A stretch of DNA of 64,000 nt from Oenanthe sinensis (Eukaryota > Streptophyta > Magnoliopsida > Apiales > Apiaceae). Both the position numbers and the translations under genes were made by a program. Where the stretch lies: contig JAPMAC010000209.1 in assembly GCA_028671895.1 (NCBI GenBank), positions 22,652,501-22,716,500 on the forward strand, in the 5' to 3' direction. The notes beneath the pieces are model-generated. The model was given only the letters and a program-made list of their open reading frames with translations. It did no database searches and was not told the DNA's origin. Below, piece after piece: positions 23,567 through 33,110 of this stretch. Numbering within the stretch: the first letter of the stretch is position 1; every line of letters begins with the position of its first letter.

Positions 23567-24961
23567 AGACCTCCTCCCCCATCTGCTTGGCAGAGCAAAG
23601 ATCAAAAGAAGTATTACGAATATCATGAATCTGCTGGGCACAACGCTTATGAATGTCGGCAACTGAAAGATGAGATTGAAGTGCTAATAAAGGAAGGACA
23701 CCTCACCGAGTGGGTGAAGAAGTATATAGTTGATCATCCTTTTCCAAGGAGGGAGAGTAAACCCGACTTAGGAATAAGCAATGAGGAACCGATTTCATAT
23801 TCCACCTTTGTCAGAGCAAACAGCATACACACTATATTCGGCGGACACCATATTGCAGGTGATGAGAGGAACGCAATGGAGAGATACACGAAGAAAGCTA
23901 AGTACAGACCTCTCACTAATGTCAACAGCCTTTCTTCAAGGCCACCAAAACTTTTCAGAGGAGAGTCCACGGATATTATTTTCACATATGAGGACGTCAA
24001 GTGGGTACATCACCCACATAATGACGCCCTGGTAATACCAGTAAAAATTAGGATGGTGAATGTCCATCGAGTCTTTATGGATAATGGAAGCTCAGCAAAC
24101 ATCCTGTGATACAGCACATACAAGTGGATGGGACTTCTTGATAAAGACATGAACGTGGAAAGCATCTTTCTATATGGTTTCGGAGGAGAGTCTATCCCTG
24201 TTAAGGGAACCATCTGTCTTCCTGTCACTCTTGGAGAAGGAGCGTTATCATCAACCGAGATCATCAATTTTTTGGTAGTAGACCAGGAGTCAACTCATAA
24301 TGCTTTGATTAGAAGGCCATTTCTGAAAGAGATGAGAGTCATCACTTCCATCCACCACTTATTTATGAAGTTTCCCACACCTGCTAGGATAAGATGTATG
24401 AAAGGATGTCAATTTGATTCAAAGGAATGTTATAACAAATCATTAAAGATGTTTGAGAAGACAAGAGGTCTAAGGCAACCACAGTCGACCAACATAGTGG
24501 AAAGCCAAGGAGAAGCCATAGTGAATTTTTTGTATATGGTGGGATTCCCCAAAGAAGAAGATCATAGAGAAGAAGCCTTGTACATTGAGGACAAGCCACG
24601 CCCTCAAATTTTAATGTTGGAAGCACCTCCTACGCTGGAGCCCGTGGAAGAGATTGTGGAAGACGTCAGTGACAAAGAGACCGAAGAACAAGCTTTGTCC
24701 AGAAGAAGTAAGGGCAAAGAAATTATATCTGAGTCCCTTCCCATCATTGAGTTAAAAGAAAATTTGACCAACTTCCCAAAGAAAAAGGAGGGTGCGCCCT
24801 CTAGTGATAAGAAGGAAGAAGACGATTTCGGCTTTGACCTGGACCCTCGAATGCCTCTCGCAATAGAAAGATCAGGGACGGCAGAAGATACACTCTCCAT
24901 TCTAGTAGATACGGATGATCCTTCAAAATTTTTAAAAATCGGCTCACACCAGAAGAGTTGA
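23567..24961 (+). pseudogene. gag-pro: Gag C-terminus and protease of element 4
   Basis: The frame begins at the element 3 junction. A degenerate zinc knuckle is seen (YYEYHESAGHNAYEC, first Cys replaced by Tyr). The aspartic protease site is VFMDNGSSANIL (about 24070-24107), followed by an in-frame TGA (24107-24109) that replaces a sense codon. The same frame then continues with YKWMGLLDKDM and a Glu-rich linker to 24961. The reverse transcriptase N-terminus (LTPEELINFLKSNLDVFAW) begins in another frame at about 24939, so a frameshift lies near 24935. The linker holds a GGTGCGCC palindrome variant at 24791-24798. Confidence 0.8.
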
Positions 24962-25282
24962 TAAATTTCTTGAAATCTAACCTAGATGTTTTTGCATGGA
25001 GTCATGCTGATATGATAGGAATAGATCTTGAAGTAATGTGCCATCATCTTAACATTGATCCAACAAAGAAAGGGATGAGGTAGAAGCGTCGCCCAGTCAG
25101 TGGGGAAAGAGCTCAAGCATTACAAGAAGAGGTGGACAGATTATTAGGAGTTGGCCTCATTAAGGAATCATTCTACCCTGAATGGCTGGCAAACCCCGTC
25201 CTGGTAAAAAAAGCCCAATGAGAAGTAGAGCACATGTATTGACTTCACTGATTTGAACAAGGCTTGCCCTAAAGATAGCTTC

Positions 25283-25748
25283 CCTCTCCCAAGAATTGAC
25301 CAGTTGGTAGATGCGACAGCTTGCCATGCACTCCTTAGTTTCATGGATGCATACTCGGGGTACAATCAAATTCCAATGCACGAGCCGGATCAGAAACATA
25401 CCTCCTTCATCACAGACAGAGGATTATATTGCTACATTAGTATGCCCTTCGGCTTGATCAATGTTGGGGCAACCTATCAAATTTTGGTGAACATAATGTT
25501 CAAAGGTTAGTGAACATGGGGCAACCTCTCCCAAGAATTGACCAGTTGGTAGATGCAACGGCTGGCCACGCACTCCTTAGTTTCATGGATGCGTACTCGA
25601 GGTATAATCAAATTCCAATGCACGAGCCGGATCAGAAACATACCTCCTTCATCACAGACAAAGGATTATATTGCTACATCGGTATGCCCTTCGGCTTGAT
25701 CAATGTTGGGGCAACCTATCAAAGGTTAGTGAACATGATGTTCAAAGA
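25283..25748 (+). repeat. Internal tandem duplication in the RT palm region (offset 242 bp)
   Basis: 25283-25506 and 25525-25748 are nearly identical 224-bp copies separated by 18 bases that resemble the sequence after the second copy. The offset of 242 is not a multiple of three, so the frame changes. Both copies encode the region from LPRIDQLVDAT to LVN-MFK. Confidence 0.92.
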
Positions 25749-26631
25749 TCAAATTGGGAAGACAATGGAAGTGTACGTGGATGACATTTTGGTAAAATCT
25801 AAAGAAGCCAGCACTCATGTAGGACATTTGAGGGAGATGTTCAATATTCTAAGGAAATATAGGATGAAGCGTAATCCTCAGAAGTGTGTTTTCAGGGTGG
25901 AGTCGGAAAAATTTCTCGGCTTCATAGTCAATCATAAGGGAATTAAGGCAAACCCTGCTAAAATCCAAGCTCTGCTCGACATGAAGTCGCCAACCACAGT
26001 GAAACAGGTGTAGAGCCTCACTGGAAGGATAGCCACTCTCAACAGGTTTGTGTCAAAATCATCATATAAATGCAAAGAATTCTTCCAAGCCATCAAGGGG
26101 GTACCTAAAGACTTTGTGTGGACTCCAGAATGTGAAGAAGCCTTCCAGAAAATAAAAGAACATTTGGGAAAGGCTCCTCTGTTAGCTAAGCCAACCGAAG
26201 GGGAAACACTGATTCTCTACTTGGCTATTTCAGAATACTCAGTTAGTGCAGTCCTAGTAAATGAAAAGGTCGATTTGCAGTCACCAGTCTACTATGTGAG
26301 CAAGAGACTTCTCGACGCTGAAACAAGATACTCTAAGATGGAAAAATTAGTCTACGCCTTGATACTGGCAGCAAGGAAGCAAAGGCCTTACTTCCAGGCC
26401 CACAAAATCGAGGTAAGGACGGCTTATCCACTTAAACAAGTCATGCATCGGCTAGAGACATCAGAGAGAATGCTGAAATGGGCAGTTGAATTGGGGCAAT
26501 TTGACATCGAGTACAAGCCAAAGAATTTTATTAAAGGACCAGCTCTAGCAGACTTCGTTTTAGAGTTTCCACCAGACATTGAAAATTATGAACAAGCCAT
26601 GGTTCCAGTAGAGGCGGCACACACCTCTCTA

Positions 26632-26633
<2 letters not shown>

Positions 26634-26663
<30 letters not shown>
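26634..26663. repeat. (GA)n microsatellite between the two RNase H domains
   Basis: About 15 GA units, translated as Arg-Glu repeats at the end of RNase H 1, immediately before a stop. Confidence 0.95.
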
Positions 26664-26666
<3 letters not shown>

Positions 26667-27058
26667 TCCCGAGTTTTAGTGAACATTGCATGTTGATGGA
26701 GTAGTGAATAATAAGGGATCCGGAACCGGCATAGTCCTCATCAGCCCTGAAGGGCATCATCTTATGAGCGCGATTCACTTCGCCTTTCGAGCCACTAACA
26801 ATGATGCAGAGTACGAAGCCTTCATTGCCGAAATGAGGCTTGCCCTAGAAATGAAAGCAACTCATGTAATTGTCCAAAGTGATTCGATGTTGGTAGTATA
26901 TCAGGTAAAAGGGGGGTACCAGGTTAGAGGTCTGAGGACATAGATGTATCTTGAATGTGCCAAGCACCTGATAAAGAAATTCACAGAGGTTCGCATAGTG
27001 CAGGTACCCAGAGATCGAAACTTAGTGGCGGATGCCTTGGCCAAATTGGGATCATAAA

Positions 27059-28481
27059 AAGATGCTATGATGTTAGGAGTCATCCCTCTATAATTCAGGA
27101 GAAGCCAAGTATCCCAGAAGTAGATATTATGGCAATTGATGAAGAAATTAAAGAGAAAATCACATGGAAAATGCCTGTTTGGGAATTTTTGAAGAAAGGA
27201 AAACATCTTGAAGATAAGGGAGAAGCTAGGAGACTTTGGTACAAAGCATCCAGATATGTGGAATATGATGGGATGTTGTATAGAAGAGGATTCAACCAAC
27301 CTCTCCTTAAATGCATCTTAAATGCATAGATGGAGATGAACGCATTTACATCATGAGAGAGGTACATGAAGGTATTTGTGGCAATCACTCGTGGGGTAAT
27401 TCCCTAGCCATGAAAATCCTTAGACAAGGATATTACTGGCCTACGATGAAGAAGGATGCCTACGAATTTGCTAGGGCATGTGACAAATGTCAGTGATATG
27501 TGAACTACATCACAAGCCCGGTAGCTTCTCTTACCTCCATGACAAGCCTGTGGCCGTTCGCCATGTGGGGAATTGACCTGATATGAGAACTACCTAGAGG
27601 GAAGGGGGAGTTAAATATGATGTGGTAATAGTAGACTATTTTATGAAGTGGGCAGAAGCCGCCCCTCTTACAACCATAACAGCCAAGAAGATAACAGACT
27701 TCGTATTCAATGCCATTGTTTGCAGGATTGGTATCCCATACAAACTGATCTCCGATAACGGGAAGCAATTCGATAGTAAGGAATTAAGGACCCTGTGTGA
27801 GAACTTGTCTATAAAGAAAGATTTTACAGTAGCGTATCACCCTCAGAGCAATGGGAAGACTGAAGCCATTAATAAAATCATCAAGCACACCCTGAAAGCT
27901 AAGTTAAAGGAAAGCAAGGGAAGTTAGCCGGAGGAATTGCCCCAGGTATATAAATATTTCAACATATGTAATTTATGATAGGATGATATGTATTAAAAAA
28001 CTTTCACGCTCCATGTGTTATCGTCCTACAACACTTCTCCTAGAAGTACAAAAGAGGAATCGTCCTTCGTTTTAACATATGGTTGTGAAGCCATGGTACC
28101 AGTTGAGATCGGAGCCGGGTCCTTTAGGAGGGACAAATTTCAGGTAGGAGAGATAGAGTTTTATTTGAATTCCATTGAAGAATTCCAATTGTTATAGTAG
28201 TCAAACCCCGTGAAATTTCAAGAAGAAGTCCAAGAGGTGAAACATAGGCTCTACCTGGACTTACTTGAAGAGACAAGAGCTAATGCTTAGGTGACCTGGT
28301 GCTGAGGAAGGTGATGCCCCATGCCAAGACGGCAGGCCATGGAGTATTTGGACCTAACTGGGATGGACCATACAAAGTCAAAGCAGCGCTATGGAAAGGT
28401 ACTTTCTACCTGGCAAATATGAAGGGCAAACCCATTTCAAGAGCATGGAATGCGGAACATTTGAAGAGATATTTTCAGTAG
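27059..28481 (+). pseudogene. pol: Integrase region of element 4
   Basis: Linker (WYKASRYVEYDGMLYRRGF), zinc-binding HHCC domain (HEGICGNHSWGN with CDKCQ), DDE core (GIDL near 27570, ISDNGKQFDS near 27752, SNGKTEAINK near 27848) and C-terminal GPY/F-like module (GPNWDGPYKV near 28338) ending ISRAWNAEHLKRYFQ. Lesions: an 11-bp tandem duplication CTTAAATGCAT at 27306-27327 that shifts the frame, TGA at about 27494, TGA near 27587, a 69-bp insertion at 27946-28014, and stops at 28195-28197 and about 28290. Confidence 0.83.
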
Positions 28482-29244
28482 GGCAAGCCCTATACGTTTT
28501 CTATGTTATATTTTTAAGATAATTTTAAATTATCAGTAGAAGTAAAACTCAAATTCACTCCCTCTAAGGGGTAGCAAGCATATGGTGTGCTATTTTTTTT
28601 GAAATATCTTTACAACTATGCATATTAGGTTAGTGCAAGTATATGCGCCAGGTGTTATTATTGCATGATTTTCCAAATTTTACCACAAGAATCAAAGGGA
28701 AAAAATTATCAAGCGTGCCCTCTTTCACAAGACAGCAGCAGCTTTTGAAAAACACATTACAGGAAAAATTCGATACAACTCAACACATAAGTGTTAGGGC
28801 ACGCCCTATATGCTTCTGAAAAATAAATTACGTTCAATATTAACAAAGAATATCCGGGGTGTGCAAATATTTTCACAAATGCAAAAAGGAAAAAAGGTAG
28901 TAGGTAATGATTGGTATTGGGTGCGCCCAATATCACATATCGACATGAAAACGTATTTTAAACAAACATACATGCTTTAAAGTGATAACAAGATATTTGA
29001 TGGACTAACTACGAGCAAAAAGCATGAGGCGCGCCCTCAAACTTCTGCGCACGGGGTGAACAGTAACATCTGCATAAAAAGATAAGGACAAGCAACAGTA
29101 AAACAAAGAAATATTTAAACCAGATGGTGGTAGGGCGCGCCCAACAATATAGATGCAAATCATTCAAAAGAAAAAGCAAGTCAAAATGTTGTTTACAATT
29201 CGTAGGGTTTTACAGAGGACCCACACGTCAAAACTTAAATGTTT
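28482..29244. other. Spacer between integrase and the antisense gene
   Basis: No coding potential on either strand. It contains repeated palindrome variants (28711, 28795, 28917, 29028, 29134). Position 29200-29244 may be the 3' end of the antisense transcription unit. Confidence 0.6.
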
Positions 29245-29736
29245 TCATTCTTTTGGAGGATCAAAGGAGTTGATGGGGGAAACTTGAAGAGAAGTGGTTT
29301 TGAGTGAGGCGTCGCCTTGGTCGGTGCACGTCTGGCCTTCTTTGATTAAAATATCTTTTATTGGTTGGAGGGCCTCTGCCAGCTGGGCCTTAACATCTTC
29401 TTCCAATTCTAACTTTTTAGCTGCAATAGTTTCAGCCTCCTCAGCCTTGAACTCCTCTATTAAAGTCTTTATAAATGGACCCCACCTGGACCCGTCAAAG
29501 TTCGGCTCGAAGGCCAGGAACCCCCATAAAAAGTGGTGAAAACCCAGCTCCTTGCCTTCCTCCTTACCCTCCTCCTTGGCTGCCTCTTTTTCCTCTTGCC
29601 AAACACTCTTCTCAATGTTAAAACCATCTATGATCTTCACCATATCTTCTTTATCCTTTCTAACCTGCTCCAAGGAGGTGTTAGCTAAAGAAAGATTAGC
29701 TTCAGATGCAGAAAACTTGGCCTTGGCAGAAGCCAA
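29245..29736 (-). pseudogene. Coiled-coil segment downstream of the antisense gene
   Basis: A 163-codon open frame, read leftward, with strong coiled-coil character (ASEANLSLANTSLEQVRKDK, KEEGKEEGKELG) and the motif FDGSRWGPFIKTLIEEFK. Proteins with the gypsy-type transposon domain often end in such a coiled coil. It is therefore probably the original C-terminal part of the antisense protein, now separated by a stop at 30006-30008 and further stops at about 29739-29990. The same frame upstream of 29736 contains recognisable but interrupted protein sequence. Confidence 0.55.
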
Positions 29737-30005
29737 CTAAGCCTCTAGGCGCGCCCTGGCCTGGGTCGCAGCTGTCAGTTCTGCCTGGCAGAGTTCTTCA
29801 TTCTTCTCCAATTATATTAGGCGCGCCTTGTCCTTTTTTCAAGATCGTGACTTGTTCATCACATGAAAATATACCTCCCCAGCCGAGTGGATAAGGGCGT
29901 TATCAGCCTCATCTTCCTTCAGAGAAGACCAAAATGTCAGTCGTCATCCGTGATCAAGGGATGAGCCAATTCCCCAACAACTGTTGGGACCAATTAACTG
30001 GAAGC

Positions 30006-31759
30006 CTAACTTTCAATTCTTTGCTTCTTCAGTGAGGGCGCATCCTGAACAGGCGGTGCCCTGAGGGAGGTTTGGGCCTTGACGGGGGATTTTTTCTTGG
30101 CAACCACGAGAGGATCAGATTGTTTCTTTGAAGCATCAATTTTCTTGAGCTTTGAGGAACCCCATCCCCTTGGAATTCTCGGCATATCTGCAACATAAAT
30201 GGAGAATGTCGGAAAGAAACGTATAAAAGAGTAAATATAAGACACTAGGCGTGCCTTGAAAAGAAAAATGCAAGAACATGTAACTATCTGCAAAAACATC
30301 CAAGGAAAGAAGATATAATTTAAACTGCGCATATGATCCCCTAGGACGCACCATAGTTGATTATCATCGTATATCATGACAAGATTACAGAAATATAAGG
30401 ACACATTCTAGGTCGCTATCTTTTGGGGAGGCGCCTTGAGAGTCTTCATCACCTGAGGACGCGTCCTCAGTTTCAGCATATGGGATAGGCTCTATTGAAC
30501 CCACATTCTCGGAGAGAAACCCAACCTCTTTCAATTTGTCGAGGGTAATTAAATTTTTTAGATATTTTTGGTCTTGAGGGAGGCTCAACACAGTTTCTAC
30601 CCTAGTAAGGGCGGCGCCACTCAAATGAATTTGTGTCCTGATAACTGAGAGAAATAAGTATGTTAAAAAGAGAATAAAAGCACGAAAATAACTGGTATAG
30701 GGAGTGCACGCCTAAAAACTTACTTGTAAATCTATTAAAGCAAACTCGGACCCTCTCTGTATCATAGACATAAAAATAGGGTTCCTTCCATTTTTTGACA
30801 TTTGAGGTTTTTCCCTCAGAAAAACCTCGTTTGTTATGCTTCTTCCACACCACCAGAAAAAAGTATCTGATGCTGCTCTGCCTCAAAGAAAAGAAGTGGC
30901 TAAATTCTTCCATTGTAGGCGCGCCAAATTTTAAGGAATGATACATTACGTACAGGGCTATCGTGAATTTCCAGCCGTTGGGGGAAAGTTGAATAAGGGC
31001 TATATCATACCATTCGTAAACTGCCCGAAAATAGGGATGGAGAGGCGCGCCTACTCCCAGCTCGACCAGTTTTGGCGAAGTCACCATCCTGGGGATTCTG
31101 ATAGATTGTAGATCAAATCTATGAGGGCGCATCCGTCTTGAAGGAATCGCCCATATGCCTTCTTGATCAAAATACTTCATGGTCCAGTCAACTTCAATAT
31201 CAGTAACTGTCGACCTCAGTTCGATGCATGCTAGCTTCCCATGACGCGCCATCATTCCGTCTTTTTCTCTTTCAGTCGTGTCTTTCCTGGTCCAATCAAG
31301 ATCGACTTCATAATCCGTAACTTTCCAATGAACAAAGGGAACGGGTGAAGGGGGAGGCGACAATGGTAGGTTTTCACTGTCAAGCGCACCCTGATATGTG
31401 TGAGATGTTTCGGCCGGATCTTCAATAGGCTTCGTGTTTTTTCTCTCAAGTTTTGATACTTCCTCTTCCTCCATTTTAGTTTCAGGGTCGATGTTCACTG
31501 AGATAGGGTGCGCCTCACTATGAGACGTCGTCTCTTGGGGAATGGTTTCAGGAATAACAGGTGAATCGGGCTCTTCTCTGATAAAGCCTAGTTCATGTTT
31601 GTTCCTACTTAAATGCTCCATGAATTTTTGAACCGCTCCCTTAGTCTTTGGGGACAGAGGTGGAGGAATTGGTGTAGGTGTGATGGTCCTGCCGTACCTC
31701 TTAAAAATGAATTCTCGGAAAGGATGAAAGGGTGGTTCAGACACGCCTTTACGGACCAT
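30006..31759 (-). CDS. Spliced antisense gene of element 4, 'gypsy-type transposon' domain
   Basis: Read leftward. Acceptor TTTCATTTCAG is directly followed by the ATG at 31759 (MVRKGVSEPPFHPFREF). Exon A 31759-30724 ends at donor A/GTAAGT. Exon B is 30644-30405 after a TCTCTCAG acceptor. Exon C is 30187-30006 after TTGCAG and ends in TAG. Lengths 1036, 240 and 182 give phases 1 and 1 and one 485-codon frame without stops. A 5' UTR exon ending at donor 32232/32231 is likely. Residues about 200-330 (GAPLHPYFRAVYEWYDIALI, LSPNGWKFTIALYVMYHSL, FSHFFSLRQSS) match the plant 'putative gypsy type transposon' family, PF04195 from memory. The N-terminal part is Pro/Glu-rich and the C-terminus is Lys-rich. 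Function is unknown; such antisense ORFs are known in Tat elements. Confidence 0.68.
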
Positions 31760-32365
31760 CTGAAATGAAGAAAATAAATCCAATTAGTACATCCTTGTAA
31801 AGGTGCGTCTTGGAATAATATTATGGATAGAGGGTATTTAGTGGGCGCGCCCCATCTAGAAGATTCGAGGGGCGAAGATGGGGCTTTAAATATTTCAGTA
31901 AACCGTAGAAGACGCACCCATAGTTAAAGGATCGTTACAACTGCATACGTCTAAGAATAAAAGTAACTAGATGCCTAGGGTATAGAGCGTTCAAGTAGGG
32001 GAAGAGGCACCTTAAAACAATTACTAAGTGGGCGCGCCCTAACTCTGTAGGTTATATAAATTCCAAAAACATATCTAGGGTAATTATACAAAGCAAAATA
32101 AGATCTAACAACGATACATACAAATATATACACAGTCATGACATGAAGAACATGAAGGTATACGAGTAGTTTTTTCAAGATTTAAAGAAAAATACTTGAG
32201 GGAATTGGACAAAAAAGGTGACATTGCATACCTACTGAAGTGACGAGTTTTTTGAGCTCCGAAATGTGATTTTTAAGCAGAGGAAATGCCCTGAACGATC
32301 TTTAAAAGCTTGATGCGGTTGGAAAAGAAGTAAAAATCTTAAATTGTGATAAATGAAAATTAAGG

Positions 32366-32404
32366 AAAAATGTATTTGTAGTGGAAGCATGGGGGACACG
32401 TGGC
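32366..32404 (-). promoter_or_regulatory. Putative promoter of the antisense gene: G-box/ABRE and TATA-like box
   Basis: GCCACGTGTC on the minus strand (32404-32395) contains the CACGTG G-box and an ABRE core. About 20 bases further on lies a TATA-like TACAAATACATTTTT (32380-32366). Together they would start transcription near 32345, just upstream of the presumed 5' UTR exon. Inferred from sequence only. Confidence 0.45.
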
Positions 32405-32702
32405 GGCTGAGCATTGGTCCTCGATGTGAGGATCGAGAAAAACATCATTATTTGCCCTGTCTGTGTATATGTATGTATAAACTGACTAATAGACTTCCTT
32501 AGCCAGGGCCTTGTGCTTGGGGTGCGCTTATATCAGTCAGGATAATGACTAATGGTCAATTCAAGTCATAAGGATTGAGGAATTCCTAAATAAACAAACG
32601 GGTGGTCCAGTTCGAAACTTCAGGGCAGGGCGTGCCTGAGGATGAAGGTACTAGGACGAACTCTTTCAAACATTTACAATAATTTCAAGACTTAGGGGAA
32701 GT

Positions 32703-33110
32703 TGTTATATGTTGTTTTGTGTGTAGGGATAGGGCGCGCCCTCAATCAATGCTGTCATAGATTACTTCAATCAGAGTTTAATGAAGTCAATCAGAGTTTA
32801 TGATTATCAGAGTTTGACAGATGGAATTTCGGAGAAGGCCAGGCGCGCCCTCAAACTGGGTGGTGATAGAGCGCGCCCGACATGGGAGGCTGGCCGGGCT
32901 TGCTGTTATCCTTGATCCGATCAATTGTCGACACTTATACTTATCGAAGATCATAGCTCCACATTCCTCGGGTTGCCCTCGTAGGGGAACTATGAAGGCA
33001 TATTTGGCCTATTCTTGAAAGATCCTTTCCCTGTACTCAATGAAGTTATTTGGCCTATTGTTTTAAAGATTCTGAAGAGTCTGTAGAGGAAAGGGTGAGA
33101 AGAGGGAATA
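32703..33110 (+). repeat. Partial 3' LTR of element 4
   Basis: It follows a polypurine-like CTTAGGGGAAG (about 32691-32701) and starts TGTTATATGTTG. It contains two exact GGCGCGCC palindromes. No matching CA end with a target duplication was found; element-like sequence fades into AT-rich DNA around 33100. The boundaries are uncertain. Confidence 0.4.

Larger units (their letters stand above)
24939..27058 (+). pseudogene. pol: Reverse transcriptase and two RNase H domains of element 4
   Basis: RT motifs are FMDAYSGYNQIPMHE, MPFGLINVGATYQ and YVDD (about 25775). The palm region is duplicated in tandem, which shifts the frame. Stops include TAG at about 25082, TGA at about 25219 and TAG at 26011-26013. 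RNase H 1 covers about 26160-26580 (SPVYYVSKRLLDAETRYSKMEK). A (GA)n run (26634-26663) and a stop precede RNase H 2 (HVDGVVNNKGSGTGIVL, TNNDAEYEAFIAEMRLA, SDSMLVV; 26686-27058), which itself has a TAG at 26941-26943. The two-RNase-H layout supports Tat. It is inactive. Confidence 0.85.
28711..32877. repeat. Dispersed GGCGCGCC palindromes in the 3' third of element 4
   Basis: Exact GGCGCGCC at 29028, 29134, 29748, 29820, 30918, 31044, 31844, 32031, 32733 and 32842. One-step variants are near 28711 (AGCGTGCCCT), 28795 (TAGGGCACGCCCTA), 28917 (TTGGGTGCGCCCAA), 30248 (GGCGTGCC), 31507 (GGTGCGCC), 32629 (GGCGTGCC) and 32870 (AGCGCGCCC). A longer perfect palindrome, CTGAGGACGCGTCCTCAG, is at 30453-30470. 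Flanking bases often extend symmetry (AGGGCGCGCCCT). Copies fall in spacer, introns, exons and the LTR, at irregular spacing. The same palindrome type occurs once in the gag-pol linker (24791). Function unknown. Confidence 0.88.
23567..33110 (+). mobile_element. Element 4: Tat-type Ty3/gypsy retrotransposon with antisense gene
   Basis: Gag end, protease, reverse transcriptase, RNase H, a second RNase H and integrase appear in the Ty3 order, with integrase last. The second, archaeal-like RNase H after the usual one is diagnostic of the Tat lineage (Tat/Ogre/Retand). As in other Tat elements, several kilobases of extra sequence follow pol, here with an antisense spliced gene carrying a 'putative gypsy type transposon' domain. 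GC content is clearly higher than the surroundings. The 5' part was displaced by element 3. The 3' LTR seems truncated near 33110. Confidence 0.82.

Noticed and set aside
29294..29894. Plus-strand genes opposite the antisense coiled-coil region
   Set aside because: Shadows of the minus-strand coding frame with Ser/Ala/Pro-rich translations.
31252..31917. Additional minus-strand ORFs overlapping the antisense gene
   Set aside because: Alternative frames of exon A and its upstream intron; no independent evidence.
29028..32849. GGCGCGCC as AscI cloning or vector artefact
   Set aside because: Copies have different flanks, lie within continuous element sequence including exons, and show graded variants; no vector sequence.
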